Below, in pieces: positions 23,488 to 32,363 of a stretch of 64,000 nucleotides of DNA (positions are counted from its first letter, which is position 1; each line of letters starts with the position of its first letter). The translations under genes were made by a program, and so were the position numbers. Source of the stretch: Rhizobium herbae (GTDB lineage Bacteria > Pseudomonadota > Alphaproteobacteria > Rhizobiales > Rhizobiaceae). The notes beneath the pieces were generated by a model that worked only from the letters and a program-made list of their open reading frames with translations, did no database searches and was not told the DNA's origin. The stretch is from contig NZ_JAEUAO010000006.1 in NCBI RefSeq assembly GCF_019511375.1, forward strand, positions 1 to 64,000, in the 5' to 3' direction.

Positions 23488-24801
23488 TCAACTGCGAAAC
23501 TGCATGGTCGGCTGCCTGGCGAAGAGCTTCCGAAAGACGGGATAGATGTCGGAAGGCCGTGCAATCCGCGTCATCTGGAAATTCGGCCACTTGTCATCGA
23601 CGGTGCGATAAGCACGCCAGAGCGACGTGCCGTTGTCGGTCGACCCGAAAATCTCGGTTTCCCGTTCATCGATGATCTCGACATAGGCGTAGTATTGGCA
23701 CAGGCGCATCAGCGCCCCGTTCAGTATCGCTGCGCAGCGTTCCGAATCGCGTGGGATATTGTCGCCGTCCGAGGCCTGGGCCGCATAGATGTTCCATTCC
23801 TTCGCGGGGTAACGTTCGCGGATGATGTTGAGCATTTCCTCCAGCGCGGTCGATACCACCGTACCGCCGCTTTGCGTGCTGTAGAAGAAGGTGTCTTCAT
23901 CGACCTCGCCGGCCTCATCGGTGTGGCGGATGAAAACCATGTCGATCCGATCGTAGCGCCGCTTGAGAAACAGGTGCAGCAGAACGAAGAAGCGTTTGGC
24001 GAGATCCTTCTCCCGCTCGCCCATGGAGCTCGAAACGTCCATCAGGCAAAACATCACGGCATTGGCGTTCGGCAGCGGCTGGCGCTCGAAACGGTTGAAG
24101 CGGATGTCGACGGGGTCGACGTAAGGGATACGCCGGCGCCGGCGCTCCAGCCCATCAAGTTCCTCGCGCAACGCTTGCAGGCGTTGCCGCTTTGATGCGT
24201 CCAGGCTCACTTCCGCTTCCAATTGGGCGATTTCCTCGGCGAGCGCCTCGACCGCCTTTCGCCCCGGCCGGTGCAGAGCGATGCGCCGGCCATAGCTGTT
24301 GCGCATGGTGCGGCCGACATTGATGTTCGTCGGAGAGCCGCTGGTGGCAAAGCCTGCCCGTCGCGGCTTGAACGCAACGGCTTCCTTCAGGCTGAGCTTG
24401 ATCATGTCGGGAAGTTCAAGGTCCTCGAAGAAGAGATCGAGCACTTCCTCACGCGACAGCAGGAACTGGAAGTCGTCCTCATCCTTGCCGGTGCCGGCGC
24501 CCGACCCTGCCCCACCGCCGCCGCCCTGTTTCTCAATCCGATCGCCCGGAATGTATTCGCGGTTACCGGGCAGGACATATTCCCGATCACCACTGTCACG
24601 CGCCGGCCGGAATGTTGGCTCATTGGAACCGCCGACCGGCATTGGCACCTTGTGCCCGGCGTCCACATCGGCGATGCGGTCCGTCTTGACGTGCTCCTTG
24701 ATGGTCCGCTTCAGTTCCTCGCGTGCGCGCTTCAAGAAACGCCGCCTGTTGCCGAGGCTCTTGTCTTTCGGATTGAGGCGACGGTCGATGAAATTCGGCA
24801 T
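23488..24801 (-). CDS. yeaH: YeaH/YhbH family protein (DUF444)
   Basis: A 437-residue DUF444 protein, in E. coli YeaH, which works with the YeaG/PrkA kinase in stationary-phase and nitrogen-starvation survival. The N-terminal third is basic with a Gly-rich linker (GGGGGAGSGAG). The C-terminal part is von Willebrand A-like: CLMDVSSSMG is a DxSxS metal-site motif, followed by FFYSTQSGGTVVS. It is the middle gene of the operon, 140 bp after prkA, with a hairpin in between, and only 12 bp before spoVR. Function is inferred from the conserved three-gene cluster. Confidence 0.93.
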   Translation of the reverse strand: MPNFIDRRLNPKDKSLGNRRRFLKRAREELKRTIKEHVKTDRIADVDAGHKVPMPVGGSNEPTFRPARDSGDREYVLPGNREYIPGDRIEKQGGGGGAGSGAGTGKDEDDFQFLLSREEVLDLFFEDLELPDMIKLSLKEAVAFKPRRAGFATSGSPTNINVGRTMRNSYGRRIALHRPGRKAVEALAEEIAQLEAEVSLDASKRQRLQALREELDGLERRRRRIPYVDPVDIRFNRFERQPLPNANAVMFCLMDVSSSMGEREKDLAKRFFVLLHLFLKRRYDRIDMVFIRHTDEAGEVDEDTFFYSTQSGGTVVSTALEEMLNIIRERYPAKEWNIYAAQASDGDNIPRDSERCAAILNGALMRLCQYYAYVEIIDERETEIFGSTDNGTSLWRAYRTVDDKWPNFQMTRIARPSDIYPVFRKLFARQPTMQFRS

Positions 24802-24892
24802 GGACTACCCCAGGAGCATGAAGCCGAAAATTATGAAGCGGCTTTCGGGCGACATCATGCTCCAACTCTTGAAATTGAGAGGCGGATTCCGG

Positions 24893-24915
24893 TTTCAGGT
24901 GGATTCGACCTGAAA
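24893..24915. repeat. Intra-operon hairpin between prkA and yeaH
   Basis: An 8-bp perfect inverted repeat TTTCAGGT / ACCTGAAA with a 7-nt loop in the 140-bp prkA-yeaH spacer. No T-run follows on the minus strand. It could set differential mRNA stability of prkA versus the downstream genes, or be a dispersed repeat. Confidence 0.6.
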
Positions 24916-24941
24916 TCATCCGGCTCTGGACATCCCTACCC

Positions 24942-26891
24942 TCACCCCGCCTTGTTGACGCGCATGTACCACTCGACGAGCCGCCGAACCTGCCGTTCGG
25001 TATATCCGCGCTCGATCATGCGCTGGACGAACTCTGCATGCTGCTTTTCGGTGGCGCTGTCTTTCTTGGAACCGAAGCTGATTACCGGCAACAGATCTTC
25101 CACTTGGCCGAACATACGCTTTTCGATCACTTCGCGCAGCTTTTCATAGCTCATCCAGGACGGGTTTCGGCCATGGTTCTTGGCGCGGGCGCGAAGCGTG
25201 AACTTGACGACCTCGTTGCGGAAGTCCTTCGGGTTGGCGATGCCGGCCGGCTTCTCGATCTGCGACAGTTCGTTATCGAGGACTGTCCGGTTGAGAATCT
25301 GCCCGGTGTCGGGATCCTTGAAGTCCTGATCCTCGAGCCATGCATCGGCATAGGCGATATAGCGGTCAAACAGGTTCTGGCCGTATTCGCTGTAGGATTC
25401 CAGATAGGCCTTCTGGATTTCGTGGCCGATGAACTCGGCATAGCGGGCCGCCAGTTCCGACTTGATGAAGTCGAGATAGGCTGCCTCCGTCTCCTTGGGA
25501 AACTGCTCGCGCCGGATCGCCTGCTCCAGGATGTACATGAGATGCACCGGATCGGCGGCTATTTCCTTGGTGTCGTAGTTGAAGGTCTCCGACAGCACCT
25601 TGAAGGCAAACCGGGTGCTGACGCCCGTCATGCCCTCGTCGACGCCCGCGGCGTCGCGATATTCCTGCACCGATTTCGCCTTCGGATCGATGTCCTTCAG
25701 GTTTTCGCCGTCATACACCCTCATCTTCGTGTAGAGGGGCGAGTTCTCATGCTCTGCCAGCCGTGTCGAAACGGTGAAGCGGCTCAGATTTTCAAGCACC
25801 TCCGGGGCGCACGGATTGTTGGCCAGTTCGCTTTCGCGAAGGAGCTTTTCGTAGATCTGCCGTTCTTCGGTGACGCGCAGGCAATAAGGCACCTTGACCA
25901 CCAGAATGCGGTCGAGGAATGCCTCGTTATTCTTGTTGTTCTTGAACTGCAACCATTCGGACTCGTTCGAATGGGCAACGACAATGCCCTGATAGGGAAA
26001 GGCGCCGAAGTTCTCCGTGCCGTTGTAGTTGCCCTCCTGCGTGGCCGTCAGAAGCGGATGCAGGACCTTGATTGGGGCCTTGAACATCTCGACGAATTCG
26101 AGCAGTCCCTGCGTCGTACGGTTCAGCCCGCCGCTGTAGGAATAAGCGTCAGGATCGTGCTGGCTGAAGTTTTCCAGCTGGCGGATGTCGACCTTGCCCA
26201 CCAGCGAGGAGACATCCTGGTTGTTTTCGTCGCCCGGTTCGGTCTTGGCAATGCCAATCTGGCGCAGACGGGACGGCATCAGCTTCACGACGCTGAATTT
26301 CGAGATATCGCCGCCCACCTCGTCGAGCCGCTTGGTCGCCCAAGGTGAAATCAGTCCGGTGAGGCGCCGCCGGGCGATGCCGTATTTGTCTTCCAGAAGG
26401 TCGGCCATGCGTTCGGGATGGAACAGGCCGAGCGGAGATTCGAAGACGGGGCTGATCTTGCCGCCGACCATCAGAGTATAGATCGGTCGCAGCTCCATCA
26501 GCTTCTTCAGTCGCTCTGCCAGCGATGACTTGCCGCCGCCAACTGGTCCGAGCAGATAGAGGATCTGCTTGCGTTCTTCGAGGCCCTGGGCGGCATAGCG
26601 GAAGTAGCCGACGATCCGCTCGATCGTATCCTCCATGCCGTAGAAATCGGAGAAGGCGGGATAGATCTTGATTGTTCGGTTGGAGAAGATCCTGCCAAGC
26701 CGCTCGTCCGAACTGGTCTCGACGAAGGTCGGATCTCCGATCGCTGCGACCATCCGCTCCTGCGCGGTGGCGTACATGTTCTTATCATCACGGCATGCAA
26801 GGAGATATTCCTGGAGGCTGATCTCCTCTTGTGCTGCGCTGGTGTAAATCTCCGAAAAGAGATCGAAGACGTCTGTTTCACCTTTTGGCAT
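24942..26891 (-). CDS. prkA: PrkA family serine protein kinase
   Basis: A 649-residue AAA+-type serine kinase (YeaG in E. coli). The Walker A motif GPVGGGKSS lies near residues 115-123, followed by the AAA+ core and the C-terminal PrkA domain with its kinase-like fold. Length matches the family (about 640). It is predicted to phosphorylate proteins and promote stress survival. Start taken at the second of two adjacent ATGs (26891), 6 nt after GGGAG. It is first in the prkA-yeaH-spoVR operon, with an exact EcfG promoter 65 bp upstream. Confidence 0.95.
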   Translation of the reverse strand: MPKGETDVFDLFSEIYTSAAQEEISLQEYLLACRDDKNMYATAQERMVAAIGDPTFVETSSDERLGRIFSNRTIKIYPAFSDFYGMEDTIERIVGYFRYAAQGLEERKQILYLLGPVGGGKSSLAERLKKLMELRPIYTLMVGGKISPVFESPLGLFHPERMADLLEDKYGIARRRLTGLISPWATKRLDEVGGDISKFSVVKLMPSRLRQIGIAKTEPGDENNQDVSSLVGKVDIRQLENFSQHDPDAYSYSGGLNRTTQGLLEFVEMFKAPIKVLHPLLTATQEGNYNGTENFGAFPYQGIVVAHSNESEWLQFKNNKNNEAFLDRILVVKVPYCLRVTEERQIYEKLLRESELANNPCAPEVLENLSRFTVSTRLAEHENSPLYTKMRVYDGENLKDIDPKAKSVQEYRDAAGVDEGMTGVSTRFAFKVLSETFNYDTKEIAADPVHLMYILEQAIRREQFPKETEAAYLDFIKSELAARYAEFIGHEIQKAYLESYSEYGQNLFDRYIAYADAWLEDQDFKDPDTGQILNRTVLDNELSQIEKPAGIANPKDFRNEVVKFTLRARAKNHGRNPSWMSYEKLREVIEKRMFGQVEDLLPVISFGSKKDSATEKQHAEFVQRMIERGYTERQVRRLVEWYMRVNKAG

Positions 26892-26955
26892 CATGCTCTC
26901 CCGCGGCCGGTTGGTTGCGACGGGATCGCTGGCTGAACGGCTCGCTCATGAGATC

Positions 26956-26981
26956 AACGGTTTCCCTTGTAGTAAAGTTCC
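26956..26981 (-). promoter_or_regulatory. EcfG/RpoE2 general-stress promoter of prkA operon
   Basis: On the minus strand GGAAC (26981-26977) and CGTT (26959-26956) are separated by 17 bp, an exact match to the EcfG consensus. The predicted start near 26948 gives a leader of about 55 nt to the prkA ATG. Confidence 0.8.
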
Positions 26982-27860
26982 TTCACATAACCGGCATTAG
27001 CATTGAATTTGCAGGGTGGCGCCAAGCGACAAGTTGCGCATGTGCGCCGGTGGCCAATACCGGGACAAGACACGTCGCTGTACCCGTTGCACCGACTCAG
27101 TAGTGTAGTGAAGACCGCCCTCGATGGCAATTCTAAGTGCCCAGTTATAACGAGGAATCCATCGTCATCGTCACCGTTTCAAAGTACGAAGCGGCCGCTC
27201 GCCATCGCGCCCGCGTCATCACAATGGATGGCGCAATCGATAGCTGATCGCCAAATCCGTCGCGGTGGATGAGGGTGTTCGACGCTCATTGCGTATAGTC
27301 AGGCTTGCCGATCATACCCGCGAAAGTAGCGACCCCATGCGGGCGCCACCCTTCCGGCGTTTGGCGCCCTCATCCGGCAATACCACCATACCTCTTGCGA
27401 CGGCGTCCGACTACCCCAAAGCGTTGGCCCCTACCGCTTGTATCATTCTGCCTACCGCAACCGCGACATGGTAAAAATGACGTATCGGTCAGCGCCGGAT
27501 GGCGGGCCGATCTCCGGCACACGCTCCCGTCCCCCAGGGATCGCAGGCAGCCGGGAACACCAACGTGCTGAATGGGGAGACAAAAATGCATATTTTGTCG
27601 ACGTAGCGCCAGCCCGACCACGGAGAGCGCGAGCTGACGGTCCGTAGCCAAACGCAGACTTGGCCGCGCGCCAAGGCTTGCGCCAACAGGCACTCGGTCA
27701 CCGGCAATCTCACCCCTTACCAGCAAACCCAGCCGATTTTTTCTGCTGAACGCAGCGCGACTTGTCGTGCGCCGCGAGCAAGGATTTTGACAATGAGGAC
27801 GTTCCAACCAGCCTTATCTCGCGGACAGCCGGATACCACCTCGCGCCAATCGGCGATGAC
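26982..27860. other. Long intergenic region without a convincing gene
   Basis: About 880 bp upstream of the cysteine-protease gene. Short open frames occur on both strands, but none has a domain, a ribosome site and rhizobial codon use together. It may contain regulatory or degraded sequence; I see no tRNA, repeat array or mobile element in it. Confidence 0.5.
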
Positions 27861-28355
27861 ATGCAGACCGTCACGCGCCGCAATGGCCGCAACTGGTCCT
27901 TGCTCCTGATCCTCGGATCAATGACGATCGGAGTCCTGGCCGTGTTTTTCTGGCTGGCATCGGCGCTCCTGTCATTCGTAAGCGCGGCTGAACCGATGGC
28001 ATTCAGTATCTACTGCATGGATCACATCGATGAGTGCCCGACCGAGGGGCCGAGATTCGTCCGCTATTCGGCTCCGCTGATGCAGCTCGTGAGCACGGTG
28101 CAAACCCAGGTCAACGGCGCAATCATCCCAAGGCGGGAAACCGTCGATGTGTGGTCGGCAGACGTCGCCAGCGGGGATTGCGACGATTATGTCATGACAA
28201 AGCGACGCAGGCTCATTCGAGCCGGCGTTCCCGCGACAGCGATGCGCGTCGTCGTCGGCCGCCGCTTCGGAGAAAGCCATGTCGTGCTGATCGTGAAAAC
28301 CGACCGGGGCGACATCGTCCTCGATAACCTGCGACGCACCGCATACCTTCGCTAG
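27861..28355 (+). CDS. Bacterial transglutaminase-like cysteine protease (BTLCP)
   Basis: A 164-residue protein of the proteobacterial transglutaminase-like cysteine protease family (PF06035, LapG-related). The catalytic triad is visible: Cys in GDCDDYV, His in ESHVVLIV and Asp in IVLDNLR. A membrane-spanning or signal segment (WSLLLILGSMTIGVLAVFFWLASALLSF) near the N-terminus places it in the periplasm. LapG cleaves a surface adhesin under c-di-GMP control; no lapD or adhesin gene adjoins here. The ATG at 27861 is likely but its ribosome site is weak. A GC hairpin (28355-28372) overlaps the stop. Confidence 0.85.
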   Translation: MQTVTRRNGRNWSLLLILGSMTIGVLAVFFWLASALLSFVSAAEPMAFSIYCMDHIDECPTEGPRFVRYSAPLMQLVSTVQTQVNGAIIPRRETVDVWSADVASGDCDDYVMTKRRRLIRAGVPATAMRVVVGRRFGESHVVLIVKTDRGDIVLDNLRRTAYLR

Positions 28356-28432
28356 GCGGCGTGAACGCCGCCGAGCGACCAGCTATTGGAGGCGTAGCCG
28401 GCAAGTCATATCCTGGCCGGCCACGCGGATGC

Positions 28433-29230
28433 TTAGTTTACAGTATCGACTTCAATCGTCGTCGTCGTCGTTTCAGTGGTTGTTTCAGTAGTCGTTTCAA
28501 TCGTCGTTTCAGGCGAGGTTTCAGCTGTCGTTTCCGGCAGCGTCTCACGGATTTGGTCGATCTTGCCGACCGCTGGTCCGACACCCAGGATCTCCTTGGC
28601 GTCCTCCAACGTCTCGTCGGTGACAACGCCGTCCTTGGTGAAGCTGGCAAGCGCGTCTCGCAATGCCTCGTCGCTCAGAGCCGGATCGGTGGGAATGACG
28701 TCAGTGCCGTTTTCAGATTCGAATTCCGCATAGGCTATCGCATAGGCCGAAATCGCAGCCATGCGGGGATCGTTCGAATTGAGATAGGCATGATAATTCC
28801 GATTGAGCGAACTTATTGCGGCGGTGTCGGCCTTTTCTACCACAACCGTCGTCTTGGCCGCCTTGGCCGCTTTGACCGTCTTGGCTGCCTTCGGCGCCTT
28901 TTCAGTATCAGCTGACTTTTCGGATTTCTTCCCGAATGTAAAAAACGACTTCAGCGTCGGCGTGTGATCGGCGCTTTTGCCCTTGGTGCTCTTGCCGGAG
29001 TGCGTGCTCTTGCCGGAGTGCGCCTCGCCAGACTTTCCATGGCTGTCGCTGCCGCGGCCACCTCCATTGCCATTGCCGTTGCCGCCACCATTACCGCCGC
29101 CGCCGCCGGAGTTGCCGTTGCCGTCTTTTGCAAAGGCCGTGCCGGCGATGCCGAATGTGCCGCTTGCCACCGGGGCAGCCGCAATGGCCAGAGCAAGGAT
29201 GCTTCGGCCAATTAGTTTCGAAATAGCCAT
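28433..29230 (-). CDS. Secreted Gly/Asn-rich protein with Thr-rich C-terminus
   Basis: A 265-residue secreted protein of unknown function. It has a signal peptide (to about residue 34, ending AFAKD), then a Gly/Asn run (NGNSGGGGGNGGGNGNGNGGG), a Ser/His/Lys segment with repeats of HSGKSTHSGKS, a Lys/Ala-rich stretch, a more ordered middle (AISSLNRNYHAYLNSNDPRMAAISAYAIAYAEFE), and a C-terminal tail rich in ETTTE units. The middle part with NRNYHAYLNSND recurs in rhizobial hypothetical proteins. It is divergent from the sensor kinase at 29506 and resembles, in its N-terminal style, the secreted protein at 31547. Structural or adhesive role possible; not proven. Confidence 0.8.
   Translation of the reverse strand: MAISKLIGRSILALAIAAAPVASGTFGIAGTAFAKDGNGNSGGGGGNGGGNGNGNGGGRGSDSHGKSGEAHSGKSTHSGKSTKGKSADHTPTLKSFFTFGKKSEKSADTEKAPKAAKTVKAAKAAKTTVVVEKADTAAISSLNRNYHAYLNSNDPRMAAISAYAIAYAEFESENGTDVIPTDPALSDEALRDALASFTKDGVVTDETLEDAKEILGVGPAVGKIDQIRETLPETTAETSPETTIETTTETTTETTTTTIEVDTVN
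28467..28538. repeat. 12-bp tandem repeats encoding the Thr-rich tail
   Basis: Six imperfect 12-bp units of the type GTCGTTTCAgtg within the 3' end of the secreted Gly/Asn-rich gene, encoding ETTT/ETTI-type tetrapeptides on the minus strand. Copy number could vary by slippage. Confidence 0.7.
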
Positions 29231-29505
29231 AGTGACCTCCCGTTGAAGATTCGTAGCCTCGTTACAATGACTGAGTCACTCTCGAAGTAAGGGGACAATA
29301 GTTCGTGCAGACGCACGGTTCCATTGTCCTCGGACCATTGCTACAACAGGTAAGACTTAGGTCCGATCGCCGCGGCGCCAAAAGTCCGAGCCGCATCGGC
29401 GCATACTTCGCGCCATTGACCCCTCACCGGAAGCCGATAGTTTGTCGGGTTCGAATGTTATAAAATTGCCGTCTGCGAGCCAGGCCGCCGATCCCGAGAT
29501 CTCTC
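29231..29505. other. Divergent regulatory region
   Basis: About 275 bp between the secreted-protein gene and the sensor kinase. It should hold both promoters; no consensus sigma-70 or EcfG pair is evident. A GTGACTCAGTCAC-like inverted pattern is seen near 29268-29280 on the complementary reading (TGACTGAGTCA), a possible regulator site. Confidence 0.35.
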
Positions 29506-30906
29506 GTGCGTACCGACACCCTGATGACACGATGGAACACGCAATCGCTGACGAAGCAGTTCCTGCTGATCGGCGGCATCGTCGCGACGACGGCCATGAT
29601 CCTGGTCGGCGGGTTCGTCTCCAGTCTCATAGAGGATGCGGTCACGCGAAATTCGGCCGCAACGACAGCGCTTTATGTCGACAGCGTCATCGCGCCGCTC
29701 TTGCCTGACATGCAAACGACCCAGGTTCTGGACGACGCGGCCACCCGTGCCCTCGACGAGACGCTCGGACAGGGCGCGCTGGGAGATCGGCTTCGATCCT
29801 TCCGCCTCTGGCGGGCGGACGGTACGGTGCTCTATTCGAACGAAGAAGACGCGATCGGCAAGCGATTTGGCCTCAGCGATGAATTGAAGACGGCATTCGC
29901 CGGCGAAATGGTCGCCCGGTTCGAGCCGTCTGACGCCGCTGCGGAGGAAACTGGGCAGGCCGACGGCGCGCCGCTCCTGAAGATCTACAACCCGGTCCTC
30001 CAACCCTGGTCGGGACAGGTCGTTGCCGTTTCCGAATTTCACGAGATTGCCAACGATTTCCAGCGGAGCTTGCGGCAGGCGCGTTTCCACGCCTGGCTGG
30101 CGGTCGCCGCCTTCACCGTTTCCTTCTTCGTCGTGCTTTCCGCAATCGTCCTGCGCGGCAGCAGGACGATCGAAAGTCAGCGCCGCGCCCTCAGGCAGCG
30201 TATCGATGAGCTTTCGGCTTTGCTTTCGCAAAACGAAACGCTGCGGGGGCGCCTCCAGCGTGCGTCGCAGCGTGCGACAGCGCTGAACGAAAGCCATTTG
30301 CGGCGCATCGGCGCCGACCTGCATGACGGCCCGGCGCAACTCGTTGCCTTTGCCTCGTTGCGGCTGGACAGCCATGCATTGATCAGCCCGATGACGTCAT
30401 CGGCGGCGCGCGAGCGTGAAATCATCTCCATCAAGGCAAGCCTCGATGAGGCCATGGATGAGATCAGAACGATATGCAGCGGGCTGGTCCTGCCGCAGAT
30501 CGAGACCGCGAGCCTGGCAGAAATACTGGAAAGAAGCGTTCAGGCACACAAGCAGCGAACGGGATCGGCCGTGGAATTATCGATGTCCACGCCGCCCGAT
30601 CGCCTTTCGCCGTCGGCCAAGATATGCATATACCGTTTCGTGCAGGAGGCGCTCAACAATGCCTACCGCCACGGCGGAGGCGTCGGTCAGCGGGTTGCCC
30701 AGACGATGGATGGCGACCGAGTCAGGATTGAGGTCGCGGACAGCGGTCCGGGCTTCGATCCGGGTGATGTAAAGCCGACAAGTTTGGGCCTCGCCGGCCT
30801 GAGAGAGCGGATCGAAAGCCTGGGTGGCGCATTTGAAGTCAGCGCTTCGACGTCGGGTACGATCGTTCGGATGTCGCTCAGCACTGAGGAGATTGGGCAA
30901 GCATGA
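29506..30906 (+). CDS. NarL/DegS-type membrane sensor histidine kinase
   Basis: A 466-residue inner-membrane kinase. Two transmembrane helices (about 17-41 and 195-217) enclose a periplasmic sensor domain of about 150 residues. A coiled coil (220-255) leads to a HisKA_3 domain with the phosphorylated His273 in DLHDGPAQ, then the ATPase domain with N-box QEALNNAYRHG (380-390), G1 DSGPGFD (412-418) and LGLAGLRERI (427-436). The start is uncertain: GTG 29506 or ATG 29524, neither with a good ribosome site. It overlaps the response-regulator gene by 4 bases, so they form a cognate pair. The signal is unknown; it may control the flanking secreted proteins. Confidence 0.92.
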   Translation: MRTDTLMTRWNTQSLTKQFLLIGGIVATTAMILVGGFVSSLIEDAVTRNSAATTALYVDSVIAPLLPDMQTTQVLDDAATRALDETLGQGALGDRLRSFRLWRADGTVLYSNEEDAIGKRFGLSDELKTAFAGEMVARFEPSDAAAEETGQADGAPLLKIYNPVLQPWSGQVVAVSEFHEIANDFQRSLRQARFHAWLAVAAFTVSFFVVLSAIVLRGSRTIESQRRALRQRIDELSALLSQNETLRGRLQRASQRATALNESHLRRIGADLHDGPAQLVAFASLRLDSHALISPMTSSAAREREIISIKASLDEAMDEIRTICSGLVLPQIETASLAEILERSVQAHKQRTGSAVELSMSTPPDRLSPSAKICIYRFVQEALNNAYRHGGGVGQRVAQTMDGDRVRIEVADSGPGFDPGDVKPTSLGLAGLRERIESLGGAFEVSASTSGTIVRMSLSTEEIGQA

Positions 30907-31553
30907 CGGTGGCAATACGTGTGGCGGTGATCGACGATCACCCACTATTCAGGGAAGGCGTGACGCGAAGCCTCTCGGAAATCGACGGGTTCGAGATCGT
31001 CGCGGAGGGAAGCTCGGCGGAGGACGCACTCCGCATCGCCGAGCAGCTGAACCCGCACATCATGCTGTTGGATATCTCCATGCCGGGCGGCGGGCTCAAC
31101 GCGATCCCTCTGATCCTTGCAAAAGCGCCGCTGCAGAAGATCGTCATGCTCACTGTTTCCGAGGCAAGCGACGATGTCACCGCAGCTCTCGGCCATGGGG
31201 CAAAGGGCTATGTTCTCAAAGGTATAGGCTCTCGCGCACTGGCAGATGTCATCCGCACCGTGGCTTCGGGGGAGAGCTATGTCGCTCCGACGCTGTCTGC
31301 CAAACTCCTCTCCAGCCGCTCGCACGCCTCTGCAAACCAGTTTGAACTGGTCGCCAGCCTGACCAGCAGAGAGCAGGAGGTCCTGCAACTGGTGGCATCG
31401 GGAATGAGCAACAAACTCATCGCCAGGAGGCTCGATCTGCAGGAAAAGACGGTCAAACACCACATGACGCAGATCATGACCAAACTGGGGGTCACGAACC
31501 GGACGGAAGCCGCCATGGTGTGGCGTGACGCGATCGACCAGAGGGGTCAATGA
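30903..31553 (+). CDS. NarL/LuxR-family response regulator
   Basis: A 216-residue DNA-binding response regulator. The receiver has the acidic pair D11/D12, phosphoacceptor Asp57 (MLLDISMP), Thr84 and Lys106, all intact. A LuxR-type helix-turn-helix occupies about 148-205 (LTSREQEVLQLVASGMSNKLIARRL then KTVKHHMTQIMTKLGVTNRTEA). It is coupled to the kinase by an ATGA overlap. Its 3' end overlaps by 7 bp the convergent secreted-protein gene at 31547, an unusual convergent overlap. Confidence 0.94.
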   Translation: MTVAIRVAVIDDHPLFREGVTRSLSEIDGFEIVAEGSSAEDALRIAEQLNPHIMLLDISMPGGGLNAIPLILAKAPLQKIVMLTVSEASDDVTAALGHGAKGYVLKGIGSRALADVIRTVASGESYVAPTLSAKLLSSRSHASANQFELVASLTSREQEVLQLVASGMSNKLIARRLDLQEKTVKHHMTQIMTKLGVTNRTEAAMVWRDAIDQRGQ

Positions 31554-31993
31554 ATAAGAGAGTGAAGCCGCTTTTCGTCGGCCGACGTCGCGCGCCGATT
31601 GACGATGGTGCGCCCCTTGGCATCCTTCATTATATAGCGGCCATCTCTGATTACTTCGCTCATCCCGTCGACGTGGCGGACGCCCAACGCCGACGTGCCG
31701 TCCTCGACCGACGTGGCCTTTGCGCTCACCCCACCTGAATTGCCCTTGTCGCTCTTGCTGTTTGAGTTGCCGCTTCCCTTCCCGCTTCCCTCTCCACCGC
31801 GGTTTCCATCACCACCACCTTTTCCCTCGCCGCCTCCCTTGCCATTGCCGTTTCCGCCGTTTTTGGCCAAAGCGGACTGTGAGGCGAGCTCAAGCGTGGA
31901 GCCACTCATTTCTATCTTGCAGGGAAGGATGGAAAGACAAAGAGCGATCGGGACACACCACAGCGCTGCAACAAATCTCCGGCCCGTCGTCAT
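31547..31993 (-). CDS. Secreted Gly-rich protein
   Basis: A 148-residue precursor: signal or membrane segment (FVAALWCVPIALCLSILPC), then a Gly/Asn/Lys/Ser low-complexity region with GKGGGEGKGGGDGNRGG, and a C-terminal ordered part (GVRHVDGMSEVIRDGRYIMKDAKGRTIVNRRAT). AGGGAA precedes the ATG at 31993, which I prefer to an in-frame start at 32032. No family is recognised. Its start of the mature part (ALAKNGGNGNGKGG) resembles the secreted protein at 28433 (AFAKDGNGNSGGGG). It converges on the response regulator with a 7-bp overlap. Confidence 0.75.
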   Translation of the reverse strand: MTTGRRFVAALWCVPIALCLSILPCKIEMSGSTLELASQSALAKNGGNGNGKGGGEGKGGGDGNRGGEGSGKGSGNSNSKSDKGNSGGVSAKATSVEDGTSALGVRHVDGMSEVIRDGRYIMKDAKGRTIVNRRATSADEKRLHSLIH

Positions 31994-32363
31994 GATTATT
32001 CCCTTGGCAGCTCCAATTGGCGCACTGCTCACCCTCTATCGGCTACAGAAATACGCGTCCGCGAACAAGGCGAATTTGAGGTCGAGACCGTCGCATTCGT
32101 TGCCACCGCGGACCAGAAGGGTTCCACGGTCATGATGGACCAACGGGGAGTCCTCAACACGCGTATCCATCACGTTCTGAGGATTTTGCTCACGGCTCCC
32201 CTCATCGTCAACCACAGACCCGGCCAGCCGGGGGCTATCAGACCTTTCCCTCAGCGACCATAGGACGTTCGTCCGAGGCGTTTTGGGACTAAGGTCGCAG
32301 GGACGCCGCGGGCAATCGCAAAACAGTTGCGCCCACTCCTGCTGGCTGAAAACCTCGAACGGC
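31994..32363. other. Intergenic region
   Basis: About 370 bp between the secreted Gly-rich gene and the LuxR regulator, both on the minus strand. It should carry the promoter of the secreted-protein gene. I see no consensus promoter, repeat or credible small gene. Confidence 0.45.

Noticed and set aside
25038-26348. 436-residue plus-strand open frame antisense to prkA
   Set aside because: Shadow of the conserved kinase gene; composition typical of antisense GC-rich frames.
28355-28372. GGCGGCGT-GA-ACGCCGCC palindrome as terminator of the cysteine-protease gene
   Set aside because: It overlaps the stop codon and has no T-run; noted in that gene's entry but not called a terminator.
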